A DNA stretch of 64,000 nt from Flavobacterium sp. N3904 (GCF_025947305.1 NZ_CP110009.1:2583501-2647500), one strand, 5' to 3'. Shown: positions 9,144 to 18,892, counted from the first letter of the stretch. Notes: generated by a model from the letters alone, not told the origin. A program made the numbers and translations.

Positions 9144-11794
9144 TCAGTTAAAATTGGTTTAGGCTTTGGTACGGGCTTTGAATCTGGATGTAGTTTGAAT
9201 GTAAGTTTGTCTATTGTACCAGTGAAATTGAACGGAACTTCATAACGATATTCTAATAGTGAAACGCCAGTTCGTGTATCGCTGCCGATATCGAAAGTTT
9301 CGTCCTCCGGAATGGTTATTGGTATTCCATGTTCCATCGTATTGGTTGCAACTTCTTTGCCATCAACAATAAGTACTCCTTTTCCACTTTTACCCAAACC
9401 TAGTTCGTCTACTTTGTAGTCAAAAACAATGGTATGTTTACCTTCGTCCAATGCTGGACCCGACCATACTGTACGTTTAAGGTCTAGTAAGTTGTATAAA
9501 AATACTGGTTTTCCTCTGCCTATATTGAAAACATTTGTAATAACAATAGCAACTAATAAAGTGCCACCTAACCCTAAAATCGTTTGACTGGTTCTCATTT
9601 TGAATCGTGACCAGTTTTTACTTCTTGCACGCCAAACTAGAAACAAACCAAAAGCTAAAATTCCTAATCCTATATTTCGAAATAAAACGGCATTATCCCA
9701 CCAATCGAATGCTGGACTCAAGAACAAGCCATAGCCGCCAAATCGTCCGCCATCAGTAACAATCATACCTTCCGCTCCGCCTTTTGGAATAGTAACTTCG
9801 GCAGTAATGGTATAATTTTTATTTAGAGTACTCGGAGCGCCACTGTTTGGAATTCCAGTGAGTACACCCGAATAGGTAAATTCAGTACGTCCTGCTGCAA
9901 GACTCGGCTTAGGGGAATTCCAACGTGATAATGTCGAGTTGTCAAGCGGAAGTACTTCATACTTTGCAGCCTGAGCATAGAACAAAGCTTGTAATGTCTT
10001 GAGTTTGTCTGGCATTTGGGTCGCTAAATCATTGGATTCGGTTGGGTCTTGTGCAACATTATAAAGTTCCCATTTGTAGCCGGTAATTACATCTGGTGCT
10101 TTACCCGAACTAAGTTCCCAAGGCAATGTAGCAGGTGTTGTACAGGCAACCCAGCCTTCGTTATAAATGGCACGGTTACCGAGCATCTCAAAATATTGTG
10201 TCGTGCGTTTGGAGGGCGCATTTTTATTTGCTTTATCCCAAGTGTAAGCCATGCTCACGCCATCCATTGGGCGCTGCACTATCCCATTTATAGTCTCTGG
10301 TTGCTCAATGCCGGTAGCTTCCAAAATGGTTGGAGTAATATCAATGACATGATGAAATTGACGACGAATACCACCTACATCATTAATATGACCTGGCCAT
10401 GACATGGCTACGCCCTGTGCAGTTCCTCCAAAATGTGATGCTACCTGTTTTACCCATTTGAAAGGGGTATCCATTGCCCATGCCCAAGGTGCTGCATAAT
10501 GTGGAAATGTTTTGTCAGATCCCCAAAATGGATAAAAGAGATATTGAGCATTAATGGGTACCGGAACACCATTAAATGTAGTAAATTCGTTTGGAGTTCC
10601 ATCAAGCATTCCCTCGGCACTAGCACCGTTATCGCCGCTTATGTATATGATTAATGTATTATCTAACTCGCCAAGGTCTTCAACTGCCTGAATAACGCGA
10701 CCTATCTCATAATCGGTATAGGCTAGATAAGCAGCATAAACATCTGCTTGACGAATATAAAGTTTCTTTTGTTTTGCATTAAGCGTTTTCCATTGAGGTA
10801 GTTCCTTTGGCCATTCGGTAAGTTTGGCATTTGGTGGCATTATACCCAAGCGTTTTTGATTGGCAAAAATGGTTTCGCGCAATTTATTCCAACCACTATC
10901 AAAAAGATGCATGTCACTGATTTTCTTAATCCATTCTTCGGTTGGATGGTGTGGCGAATGAACTCCGCCAGGAACATAATAAACAAGAAACGGCTTATCG
11001 GGCGCAACTGCTTTGATCTCTTTCATGCATTGTATGGCTTCATTAGCCATCTCAGTGGTGAGATTCCAAGTCCCAGCTGGTTTGCCTTGAAATGGGTAAA
11101 TTGCAGTCGTGTTTCGGTAAAGATTGGGTTGCCACTGGCTGGCATCACCACCAACAAAGCCGTAAAAATATTCAAAGCCCATACCAACAGGCCATTGATC
11201 AAATGGTCCAGCTTGGGTAGCTTGATAGAAAGGTGTGTTGTGTTCTTTTCCAAACCACGAAGTAGCATAGCCGTTACCTTTTAACATTTCACCTATAGTA
11301 CCATTCTCTTTTCTAATAACGGAATTGTAGCCTGGATATCCAGTTGCGATTTCTCCAACCACTCCAAAACCAGCAACGTGGTGGTTACGTCCCGTAATAA
11401 GCGCTGCTCTGGTAGGTGAGCAGAGCGATGTGGAATGGAAATTGGTATAACGTAACCCATTCTTAGCAATTCGATCTAAGGCCGGAGTGGGGATGACACC
11501 ACCAAAAGTACTAGGCGAGCCAAAACCACAATCGTCAGTCATAATCAGTAGCACGTTTGGCGCACCTTTAGGTGGTACGACCCGTGGTGCCCAAAACGGC
11601 ATTGATTCAGATGCTTTTTCCTTAATCGTCCCGCCAAATACAGGATCTGGGTGCGGGAGCTGTTTGCCAGCAGTTGTAGTGGCGCTCGGAGAGCCAGGAA
11701 CACCTGTGGTTTGAACCTGAGCAATAGAGTTTAATGTTATCAAAAAAAATAATGACAATAGGCTGAAAACGCTAGGGGGGATTTTTGCTTTCAT
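9140..11794 (-). CDS. Exported arylsulfatase B with inserted membrane hairpin
   Basis: 884-residue paralogue of sulfatase A. Signal peptide to about residue 26 (SIAQ), metal aspartates D87-D88, formylglycine precursor C125 in LCSPTRAALITGR, second metal motif ISGDNG near 390, and a C-terminal beta-sandwich. Compared with sulfatase A it carries an extra block of about 65 residues (694-759; bases 9518-9715) between YGLFLS and GRGKPVF. The block holds two hydrophobic stretches (LFRNIGLGILAFGLFLVW and TILGLGGTLLVAIVI) joined by a basic loop. That is a predicted transmembrane hairpin, so this sulfatase may be membrane-anchored through its C-terminal domain. The tail is Pro/Lys-rich. Its stop overlaps a vestigial start codon. 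Confidence 0.95.
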   Translation of the reverse strand: MKAKIPPSVFSLLSLFFLITLNSIAQVQTTGVPGSPSATTTAGKQLPHPDPVFGGTIKEKASESMPFWAPRVVPPKGAPNVLLIMTDDCGFGSPSTFGGVIPTPALDRIAKNGLRYTNFHSTSLCSPTRAALITGRNHHVAGFGVVGEIATGYPGYNSVIRKENGTIGEMLKGNGYATSWFGKEHNTPFYQATQAGPFDQWPVGMGFEYFYGFVGGDASQWQPNLYRNTTAIYPFQGKPAGTWNLTTEMANEAIQCMKEIKAVAPDKPFLVYYVPGGVHSPHHPTEEWIKKISDMHLFDSGWNKLRETIFANQKRLGIMPPNAKLTEWPKELPQWKTLNAKQKKLYIRQADVYAAYLAYTDYEIGRVIQAVEDLGELDNTLIIYISGDNGASAEGMLDGTPNEFTTFNGVPVPINAQYLFYPFWGSDKTFPHYAAPWAWAMDTPFKWVKQVASHFGGTAQGVAMSWPGHINDVGGIRRQFHHVIDITPTILEATGIEQPETINGIVQRPMDGVSMAYTWDKANKNAPSKRTTQYFEMLGNRAIYNEGWVACTTPATLPWELSSGKAPDVITGYKWELYNVAQDPTESNDLATQMPDKLKTLQALFYAQAAKYEVLPLDNSTLSRWNSPKPSLAAGRTEFTYSGVLTGIPNSGAPSTLNKNYTITAEVTIPKGGAEGMIVTDGGRFGGYGLFLSPAFDWWDNAVLFRNIGLGILAFGLFLVWRARSKNWSRFKMRTSQTILGLGGTLLVAIVITNVFNIGRGKPVFLYNLLDLKRTVWSGPALDEGKHTIVFDYKVDELGLGKSGKGVLIVDGKEVATNTMEHGIPITIPEDETFDIGSDTRTGVSLLEYRYEVPFNFTGTIDKLTFKLHPDSKPVPKPKPILTE

Positions 11795-12175
11795 TTTTTG
11801 ATGTTTTTTAAAAAAAATATTTATTCTGGTTTTGTTTTAATTTTTTTGAAGAAAAATTTGATTAAAAATAATAAAAATATTTCAAAAAACAGAATAAATA
11901 ATGAAAAAAAAAGTTGCTATAATTGATTTAAAATCAGTAGTATAAATGAAAAAAAAAAGATTGTTTTAGGGTTGTTTTGTGATGGTTGTTTTTTCGATAA
12001 ATAAGTAATTTTTTGTGTGGCGCTTTTTTGGATGTTTGGAAAAGGGAAAAAATTTTAAATCAATCCTTTCCACATTGCTAATTCCATATCCATGTTTTTA
12101 GTATTAATGGAAATATAATCCTAGTCCAATTCTCTTAGGTGTATTGGATTTTAATATCTCGAAAAATGAAATTTG
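11795..12175. other. Intergenic region, no gene seen
   Basis: About 380 bases, very AT-rich with long A and T runs near the sulfatase B start. I find no open frame with coding character, no strong terminator and no clear TAnnTTTG element. It presumably contains the sulfatase B promoter. Confidence 0.4.
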
Positions 12176-12871
12176 TTATTGTCCTGAACCCAGTTTATAC
12201 CCAGAATTGGTTACCACTATTTTTAATTTTTGAGAAGGTGCAATAAAGATGATGTTACCCGAATAGGTAGTTCCGTCTGGCAAATTTTGAAAATTAACAT
12301 TCAAAGTAACGGCATCTGATGGAGTGTCCATGTAGGTATTGATATTATATTCCAAAAGTACTTTATTGACCATATCAACTTGAATAGCCAATAAATCTCC
12401 TTGTTTTAGATAATTGGGAAAATCCAATTCAAATTTTTGACCAGGTAGCAAAACTTTAATTCCCACCGCTCCAGCACTATAGAGTTGTTCCAAAACAGAT
12501 GTTTGTGGCGGAATATAAGCTTTGATTTGTGTTTTGGCTTTTGCAATATAATCCTCAATGTCTGCTTTTTTATTGGCAATAATTCTTCCGCGAATTCCTC
12601 CAGGTGTTTCTGCTTGTGTAGTGGCGCCAGTGGGTACTTTTATCAGTGTGCCGGTTACATCATAATAACATTGGTTTTGGGTTACCGATTTTTGATTTCC
12701 ATCTATAAAAACAGTGGTGGTTTCTATCCAGGAATATTTTTTGGCACTTATTTTACTGGCTTCAAAATTCTGTTTGATAAGTGCAATGCTTTGCTGTATG
12801 GAGGGGTTTTGTGCAAATGAGCTTGTAGAAGCCAGCACGAACAGGAGCAGTAATTTGATAGTTGTTTTCAT
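12176..12871 (-). CDS. Secreted protein of unknown function
   Basis: Not recognised. 231 residues starting with a clean Sec signal peptide (cleavage likely after SSFAQ, residue 21). The mature part contains a stretch with a GGIRGRI motif near 100, a helix-rich middle and a C-terminal half that reads as beta-strands (LNVNFQNLPDGTTYSGNIIF). No cysteine pattern, metal motif or repeat stands out. It lies alone between intergenic regions, on the same strand as the sulfatase locus, so a role in that locus is only an association by position. Confidence 0.7.
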   Translation of the reverse strand: MKTTIKLLLLFVLASTSSFAQNPSIQQSIALIKQNFEASKISAKKYSWIETTTVFIDGNQKSVTQNQCYYDVTGTLIKVPTGATTQAETPGGIRGRIIANKKADIEDYIAKAKTQIKAYIPPQTSVLEQLYSAGAVGIKVLLPGQKFELDFPNYLKQGDLLAIQVDMVNKVLLEYNINTYMDTPSDAVTLNVNFQNLPDGTTYSGNIIFIAPSQKLKIVVTNSGYKLGSGQ

Positions 12872-13167
12872 TTTTTGTTAGATTAAATTAAATTATTAAG
12901 GTGATCTATTTTTACACTATTTGAATGCGTATTATGACTATAATGTTGTTCTTTTTTAATGAAATCAATGAAAAATAAAACGGTAAACGATTGAGGAATT
13001 TGAATATAAATGATTGATAGCTAAAGATATGTAAATTTAAACAATAATAGTTATCACTGATATTGTTATTTTAAATTTTAGGAGTTTCCGTTGCAAATAT
13101 CAAACCGATAAAAAGATTTACTCAGATTTCTTTAATAGTCGGTATAAAATCAGGGACAAAAAAATAG

Positions 13168-13482
13168 AATTGTACACGTTGCAACTTAGTAGCAACAGAA
13201 CCCACAGTAATAAAAGAAATTTTGCCCAACAGTGTCGCTACGATACATACCGCCACGGTTTATGAAGCCAACACTTTCTACACGGTGCAAAACAGCGGAG
13301 ATGCCGCAGTGTGTTTTAGTCTTTCGGCGGCAACCAATCAGGATGTTCCCGGAACGGTGTTGCTTAACCCTGGTGAAACCCGCTCCCGTCTGGCTGAAAA
13401 TTTGACACCAATGGGGGTATATTTTGTGGTGAATAATGACAATGCTATCCCCGCAAAAAAATCAAGGTTTGGGATGGAATAA
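13168..13482 (+). pseudogene. Frameshifted remnant of an unknown gene
   Basis: An open stretch without a convincing ATG (the frame opens at 13168 after an in-frame TAG; the first start-like codon is TTG at 13222) encodes a protein-like sequence such as YEANTFYTVQNSGDAAV and LLNPGETRSRL. At a run of seven A (13445-13451) the frame ends shortly in a stop. One additional A would continue the protein as IKVWDGITTITGTSE and on to a stop near 13562. That pattern fits a decayed gene or a homopolymer sequencing error. It is the only plus-strand coding signal within the sulfatase locus. No family recognised. Confidence 0.45.
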
Positions 13483-13504
13483 CCACTATAACGGGAACTA
13501 GTGA

Positions 13505-13550
13505 AAGCAAAAAAGCGAACAGAGAAATCGGTTCGCTTTTGTTGTTTTAT
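13505..13550. terminator. Bidirectional intrinsic terminator
   Basis: A perfect 10-bp inverted repeat AAAAGCGAAC (13511-13520) / GTTCGCTTTT (13531-13540) has a 10-base loop, with T-rich tails on both strands. It can end the plus-strand remnant and the minus-strand propeller gene whose stop is at 13668. Confidence 0.75.
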
Positions 13551-13667
13551 GAAAATTGGTAATCATCTATTTTCAATGGGTTATTGATAATTTAACCATG
13601 CGTTTTTACCCCTTTTTTTAAAGGATAAACGGGCAACCTTGTTAAAAAACACTTTTAAAAATAGTGG

Positions 13668-15671
13668 TTATGGTTTTCTGACGATTCCAATTCTTGGAGA
13701 TTTTACAGGAGCGGCAACTCCATAGATTATGGTAAGTCCAGAGCCACCACCCCAAGTTGAGATAGAACGTTTCGGATCTTTTGAAGTAGCAGCAATAGCA
13801 TCATTCCAATTGTTGGCAGCCCAAACATTTCCTGCGGGATCAATTGCTACGTCGGTCAACATTTGAATGCTACCGCCAGTAAACGAGTGAATGACATCAC
13901 CTGGTTTTGTTCCGGCAGGATGCCCTTGTGTATTGTTTCCGGCCATCAATACCACACTACGGGTACGTGGACCAAGATTTCCTACCCAAACATCATCATT
14001 TCCATCTATATTTACACCCCATGGCACATCAATTTGTCCTCCACCATCATAGCCTGCAGGTGCCGCCATGACTCCGTCTGGGGTTATCATGTGAACCAAT
14101 CCAGTGCTTTTAGGATAGGTTAACATGGCTCCACCCAATATTTCAAACTGTTCCATAATAGAAGCGCCTTCAGGTACTTTTGGAACAGGAAAATCCAAAG
14201 ACATATTACTTACTACCCAAACATTTCCTTTAGAGTCTAATGCTAAAGCTCTTACACTGAGTCCACAAGTAAAAGTTTGTGTTTTTGTAGGATCATTTGC
14301 AGGGAAACGTATGAGTTTATCAGATTGAGAGTTACTGACCCATACATAGTTTTGCGGATCGATCACAATATCAAAAGGAGAACTTAATCCCGCTACTTTG
14401 ACAATACGTCCGTCTTTTGGTTTCCCACCTGGGAAATATAGCAATTGATTGTTAGAACCATCTGCCACCCAAACATCACCATTGGTAGCAACACCAATTC
14501 CCATAAGACCTTTCAATTTTTCTTTGAATGGAAAGATGCTTTCATCCCCGATAGGATTACCATTAAAGTCCATTACTAATATTTTTCCGTTAAAGCTTGT
14601 AGCCCAAACGTTATCATTGGTTACGGCAGTACCCCAACCAACACCATCCAATCCCATTCCGGTAAATCCTGTTATGGCTGGTGACAGTGCGGTTCCATTC
14701 GGAGTCATTTTTATAACTCCTCCACCGATACTGTTGACAACACCAGACTGTGAACCCGGCATCCAGTTTTGACCGCTCCAAAGATTACCTTCTGCATCAA
14801 ACATAAACCTTCCATTTGCACACATACCACCACCTGCAAAACATAGACTTAACGTAAAATCGTCTGGAGTATAAGCCAAGTAGGGTATAAAAGGCGCACT
14901 TCGTCTTGAACCATCAGCAGGTTGAGGATAGACCTCATTGAATAAACCGAATAGTGTATTTGAGTTTACCCATGGCGCTTTGGCTATTCCTGCCATGGCT
15001 TCAAAAGTGCTTTTTGGCGTTGTGCCAGCTGTTGTATTTGAAGCTTGCAAAAACCTAGTTTTCCAATCACTTGAAGCAATAGTACCATAAGCGCTAATTA
15101 AAGAACCTAATGTATTGATGTTTGCCAAAGTAGTAGTTTGTGTACTGTTAAGAGGATCTAATAATACTTTTCCCCAGTTGCCTGTTACAGGATCAACCAG
15201 ATTTGGAACGTTGCCAGCAGCGATTTTCAATCCAAGTGCTTTTCCAGAGATGGATTCTCCATTAATAAAACGGGCAGCAGTAAAACTGGAAGCTACTGTT
15301 GTCAGTTCATTTATTGTTACTTCTTTTGGAATATCACTGCTCAATAAAAGAACTAAGGTTACAGTATTATCGGTTGCTTTTGCTACAATATAATAAGCTG
15401 TTGAATTTTCGGCTTTTTTTGCATTCAATTTAAAAAAGCCTTTGTCATCGGTTTTTGTTTCCGAAAGTAGTTTTGGAGCTCCCTCGCTGGTAGCAAAAAA
15501 TTGTACCGTTGCTTTTGCTACAGGTTTCTTTGCTAATTGTATTTTTCCTGAAATTTCTTCAGCAATGGTAGGGGTTGATGCATGTAAGGTGTTTGTAAAA
15601 CCAATGCTCAAAATGGATATAAACAATCCTAAGAAGAAGCGTTTATAGGTTGTAAAAATATTGTTCCTCAT
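13668..15671 (-). CDS. Exported NHL/Vgb-like beta-propeller protein
   Basis: 667 residues from the start at 15671 (MRNNIFTTYKRFF), chosen because a Sec signal peptide follows directly. An open extension to 15728 adds 19 residues but starts inside a hairpin. After the signal peptide come a carboxypeptidase-regulatory-like beta-sandwich (about 35-130: GKIQLAKKPVAKATVQFF ... DDKGFFKL) and, from about 270, repeated blades of the kind NGDVWVADGSNNQLLYFPGG, NYVWVSNSQSDKLIRFP and KGNVWVVSN. This matches six- or seven-bladed NHL or streptogramin-lyase-like propellers, which bind ligands or act as lactonases or lyases. No catalytic set could be assigned. It sits inside the sulfatase cluster on the same strand. 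Confidence 0.85.
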   Translation of the reverse strand: MRNNIFTTYKRFFLGLFISILSIGFTNTLHASTPTIAEEISGKIQLAKKPVAKATVQFFATSEGAPKLLSETKTDDKGFFKLNAKKAENSTAYYIVAKATDNTVTLVLLLSSDIPKEVTINELTTVASSFTAARFINGESISGKALGLKIAAGNVPNLVDPVTGNWGKVLLDPLNSTQTTTLANINTLGSLISAYGTIASSDWKTRFLQASNTTAGTTPKSTFEAMAGIAKAPWVNSNTLFGLFNEVYPQPADGSRRSAPFIPYLAYTPDDFTLSLCFAGGGMCANGRFMFDAEGNLWSGQNWMPGSQSGVVNSIGGGVIKMTPNGTALSPAITGFTGMGLDGVGWGTAVTNDNVWATSFNGKILVMDFNGNPIGDESIFPFKEKLKGLMGIGVATNGDVWVADGSNNQLLYFPGGKPKDGRIVKVAGLSSPFDIVIDPQNYVWVSNSQSDKLIRFPANDPTKTQTFTCGLSVRALALDSKGNVWVVSNMSLDFPVPKVPEGASIMEQFEILGGAMLTYPKSTGLVHMITPDGVMAAPAGYDGGGQIDVPWGVNIDGNDDVWVGNLGPRTRSVVLMAGNNTQGHPAGTKPGDVIHSFTGGSIQMLTDVAIDPAGNVWAANNWNDAIAATSKDPKRSISTWGGGSGLTIIYGVAAPVKSPRIGIVRKP

Positions 15672-15726
15672 TTTTAATTGTTTTTTTAAGTTATTATTTA
15701 AAAAAATATTATTTTTTGTTAGTAAC

Positions 15727-15758
15727 ATTAAAACCTCCTTAAAAAAGGAGGTTTTAAT
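15727..15758. terminator. Perfect 14-bp hairpin, terminator or start-site blocker
   Basis: The arms ATTAAAACCTCCTT (15727-15740) and AAGGAGGTTTTAAT (15745-15758) pair perfectly around AAAA. The symmetric T-run flanks suit a terminator for transcripts coming from sulfatase C. On the minus strand one arm also presents AAGGAGG five bases before an ATG at 15728 that is in frame with the propeller gene, so the hairpin could mask a ribosome site. Confidence 0.65.
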
Positions 15759-16000
15759 CTATTTAAACTTTAAGGTTGCAAAATAATTTTAACTCGTTGG
15801 ATGAAATTATTTTTTACCAGATAGAAACATAGAATTTATAGTTTTTAAAAGAAAGAAATAGACGTTTTACTATTCACATAGCTATTCTATGTGTGAAATA
15901 GTGCTATTTCTATTTATTCTTTGCCTATTTTGCATTAATCTATGATTCTATATGGTTAAATTTTTATTTTATTTGAATTTCTCCCAACGGGTTAATTTTA

Positions 16001-17707
16001 CTATTCGCCCGCGTGGCTACCCACTTTCGATTCCTGCATTTCTGTAATAATCTGATCCAAGTTGTAACTGGACGGGGTCTGTAGCGCAGGGAATTCTTTG
16101 TAGCTCATCAACTCCTTCATCCACAGTAGTTGTCCGATCGGTAACATGTTCCAGTCATATAGGTAAGCAGTGGTAGGCCCGGCTAGTGCACCGGCCATAC
16201 CCAACAAAGTGTTTTCATTCATGATAGAACCTTCAAACGGATCACGCTTGATGTTGCACACCTGTGTCCAGTGATAACTCTGCACTCCCAAAAGTCCACC
16301 CAAAGGGTCAGAAGGTGCCATTGCGTAGTACATCTTCCAGTTTTTGTATCGCACCGCTGATGGGTGGGTTCCACTGTAGTAGAAAAAGGTCTCGCGCGCA
16401 GAATCTCCTGTACCTTCTATATACGCACGTTGATTCACACCGCTCAATGTGGTTTTCAAAATTCCTGGGTATTTTCCAGCCATAATCTGTTTGTTTAGGT
16501 CGTCGCCTTTGGGACCACCTGCGATATCAACAAGGGTAGGTAAAAAATCCATCATCGAGAAGATCTGATCCTTCATTATCCCCGGCTGTATATGCCCTGG
16601 CCAACGGATCAGTAATGGGACTCTCATACCGCCTTCCCAAGTAGTAAGCTTACCGCCACGGAACGGTGTAACACCTCCATCAGGGAAAGTAATAGTTTCT
16701 GCTCCGTTGTCGGTGGTGAAAACAATGATGGTGTTATCCATCTCGCCCATTTCCTCCAATTTCTTAAACACCAAGCCGATATTATCATCCATCTGCTTCA
16801 TACCCACTTCATTTGGACCCCAGTCTTTGCCACCCTTAACGCCAAGCATCGCTTCGTACTTAGGCGACAATACGGTTGTTATATGCATACGTGCCGGGTT
16901 GTACCAGCAGAAGAAAGGTTTGTTTGTCTTTTTCGGGTTGTTGCGGTCGAGCCAGTCAATTACGTGTGCCGATATTTCTTCGTCCACGGTTTTAGAACGC
17001 TCTAGTGTAAGCGGACCTTCATCCTTACCTGTTTGGTTCTTCTCTGTACCATCGGAAGATTTCAACCAAAGAATAGGGCGAGGTGGAGTCATACAGGTTC
17101 CATCTTTTGGATCAATAGCCCCGGGAACCTCTGGTACACCTGGAATAGGTAGGTTCTTACATGGCAGACAAATACTTTGAACCAATGGTGAGCTGTTGAT
17201 ATCCGGAAAACTTACACCTTGCATTGCATCTAGGTGATACAGATAGCCCCAAAATTCCTGAACGCCGTGAGCCGTCGGTAATGAACCCGGCTTATCACCC
17301 AAATGGTTCTTACCAAATTCGCCCGTGTTATAACCAAGATCGAGTAGAAATTTGGCGATATGAGGGGTGCCAGGTAACAGCGAACTGGTTGAACCAGGCA
17401 ACTGTGGCATGATCATACCTGCGCGCAACGGAGTCATTCCTGTCGCGAACGCAGTACGGCCGGCGGTACAACTCTGCTCCGAATAGGCGGTCATGAATTT
17501 TGCACCTTCTTTTGCAAGGCGGTCTATATTAGGCGTCTCGCCAACCATTAAGCCTTGGTGGTAAGCACCTACATTCATGATGCCAATGTCATCACCCATA
17601 ATGAAAAGAATATTTGGTTGCTTCCCTGAAGTTTGCTTTTTTTGAGCAACTCCAACAAAAGAAACCAAAAACAGTAACAGTAATGCTAGGGGGAATTTGT
17701 TTTTCAT
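16001..17707 (-). CDS. Exported sulfatase C, CTAGR type
   Basis: 568 residues, signal peptide to about residue 21 (GVAQ). Metal aspartates D39-D40 (IMGDDIG) and C80 in SCTAGRTAFATG, the CxAxR version of the formylglycine motif. Downstream metal motif FTTDNGAET near 335. It belongs to the arylsulfatase group typified by GDDIG and QSCTAGR, and its closest relative in the window is sulfatase E. GC content looks higher than in neighbouring genes, and codons such as CGC, GCC and GGC are more frequent, which could mean a different recent history. The gap to the HAD gene on the same strand is 57 bases, suggesting co-transcription. Confidence 0.94.
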   Translation of the reverse strand: MKNKFPLALLLLFLVSFVGVAQKKQTSGKQPNILFIMGDDIGIMNVGAYHQGLMVGETPNIDRLAKEGAKFMTAYSEQSCTAGRTAFATGMTPLRAGMIMPQLPGSTSSLLPGTPHIAKFLLDLGYNTGEFGKNHLGDKPGSLPTAHGVQEFWGYLYHLDAMQGVSFPDINSSPLVQSICLPCKNLPIPGVPEVPGAIDPKDGTCMTPPRPILWLKSSDGTEKNQTGKDEGPLTLERSKTVDEEISAHVIDWLDRNNPKKTNKPFFCWYNPARMHITTVLSPKYEAMLGVKGGKDWGPNEVGMKQMDDNIGLVFKKLEEMGEMDNTIIVFTTDNGAETITFPDGGVTPFRGGKLTTWEGGMRVPLLIRWPGHIQPGIMKDQIFSMMDFLPTLVDIAGGPKGDDLNKQIMAGKYPGILKTTLSGVNQRAYIEGTGDSARETFFYYSGTHPSAVRYKNWKMYYAMAPSDPLGGLLGVQSYHWTQVCNIKRDPFEGSIMNENTLLGMAGALAGPTTAYLYDWNMLPIGQLLWMKELMSYKEFPALQTPSSYNLDQIITEMQESKVGSHAGE

Positions 17708-17764
17708 TTTTTAATTGATTTTTAAATTATATATATAAACGAACACTCTAAAATTATTAAATCC

Positions 17765-18805
17765 CTATTTTTTTGGTTTTTCAGCCGTTTGGAACGGGAA
17801 GACCTGCAACCAATCATTTTTCATATCCATAATAACAAAACCGTATTTTTTGGCATTGTCCAATCCAACAGATAAATGTCCGATTTTTGAATCTCTATCG
17901 TAAGCCCATTCTCTAACAGCATCGGTATGGTGAATGAACATCGCAAAATGAGGTGTTGTTGCGGTGTTGGTCCATTGCATCATTTCGTAATCGCCATCAG
18001 AATTTCCAACTGTAAAAATGGGTTTTTTGCCAATGAATTGATAGATACCCACCGGTTTCCCAGCTTTGTCATCAATAAAATTAATGGCAGGTTGTTTCAT
18101 TAATTTTGGTTTGCTTATAGTGTCATAAGCCACTTTTACGGAACTTCCCACTACCTGATAGGGAGGAATTCCGTAGGTTTCTTCAGTCCAAGGGCGCATA
18201 AAATCGACACCACCACCCGAAACGATGAATGTTTTGTATCCGTTCGCTCTTAAATATTTCAGTAACTCAACCATAGGAGTATAGATCATTTGAGTATACA
18301 GCTTGTCAAATTTTGGGTGTTTGGCAGTGGCAATCCAAGTTTTTACCGATTTATTGAAAGTATCAGTATCCATTCCTGAATGGGTTGCTGCTACGATTTC
18401 GAATACTGCTTTTTCTCCTCCTGCCAATACCGTTTTCATGTCACCTTCCAAAACGGCCTGAAAAGGTTGGGTAGTTTTCCATTCGGGATGTTGTGGGGCC
18501 ATCAGTTTTACCTGATCTAAGGCAAAAAACAATTGCGAGTAAAAAGGCTGTTCTGCCCAAAGCGTTCCATCGTTGTCAAAACAGGCGATACGATCTTCGA
18601 CAGCTACATAATCTGGACTTCCTTTTTTGGTTGTTTTTTTTACAAATTCAAGGATACTTGTTTTGGTTGCACCTGCATTCCAAGAGGGTAGCGGGTTTCT
18701 GAGGATTTCATTCTCGATTTTTTTTAATTCGCTCTCATTTTGTCCATAGGTACAAAAAGTCGTTGCGATAAGCAAGAGGGCGATTAATTTGGTTTTCATT
18801 TTCAT
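17765..18805 (-). CDS. Exported HAD-superfamily hydrolase
   Basis: 346 residues with a Sec signal peptide (cleavage near YGQ, residue 22), so it acts outside the cytoplasm. HAD motif I is ACFDNDGTLW, with nucleophile D77 and general acid D79. Motif II is FIVSGGG (about 195) and the late acidic motif is VGNSDGDYEM (about 268). The phosphoserine-phosphatase-like layout predicts a phosphomonoesterase, but the substrate is unknown. The alternative start M3 would barely change the signal peptide. It lies between sulfatases C and D on the same strand, so it may remove phosphate from the same class of compound or recover phosphate and sulfate together. Confidence 0.9.
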   Translation of the reverse strand: MKMKTKLIALLLIATTFCTYGQNESELKKIENEILRNPLPSWNAGATKTSILEFVKKTTKKGSPDYVAVEDRIACFDNDGTLWAEQPFYSQLFFALDQVKLMAPQHPEWKTTQPFQAVLEGDMKTVLAGGEKAVFEIVAATHSGMDTDTFNKSVKTWIATAKHPKFDKLYTQMIYTPMVELLKYLRANGYKTFIVSGGGVDFMRPWTEETYGIPPYQVVGSSVKVAYDTISKPKLMKQPAINFIDDKAGKPVGIYQFIGKKPIFTVGNSDGDYEMMQWTNTATTPHFAMFIHHTDAVREWAYDRDSKIGHLSVGLDNAKKYGFVIMDMKNDWLQVFPFQTAEKPKK

Positions 18806-18830
18806 TTTTTTTATTTAGTTATATTAATGT

Positions 18831-18874
18831 TTAAAAAATCAACGATTTACTTCAGTAAACCGTTGATTTTTTTA
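18831..18874 (-). terminator. Intrinsic terminator after sulfatase D
   Basis: AATCAACGATTTAC / GTAAACCGTTGATT (18837-18850 and 18855-18868) form a 14-bp stem with one mismatch and a TTCA loop. Runs of T flank both sides. It lies 25 bases past the sulfatase D stop and before the HAD gene start. Confidence 0.8.
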
Positions 18875-18892
18875 TACAACTAAAAACATATT

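Noticed and set aside
13445-13451. Programmed frameshifting at the A7 run
   Set aside because: There is no slippery heptamer with a downstream pseudoknot, no proper start codon, and the terminator stem falls in the continued frame.
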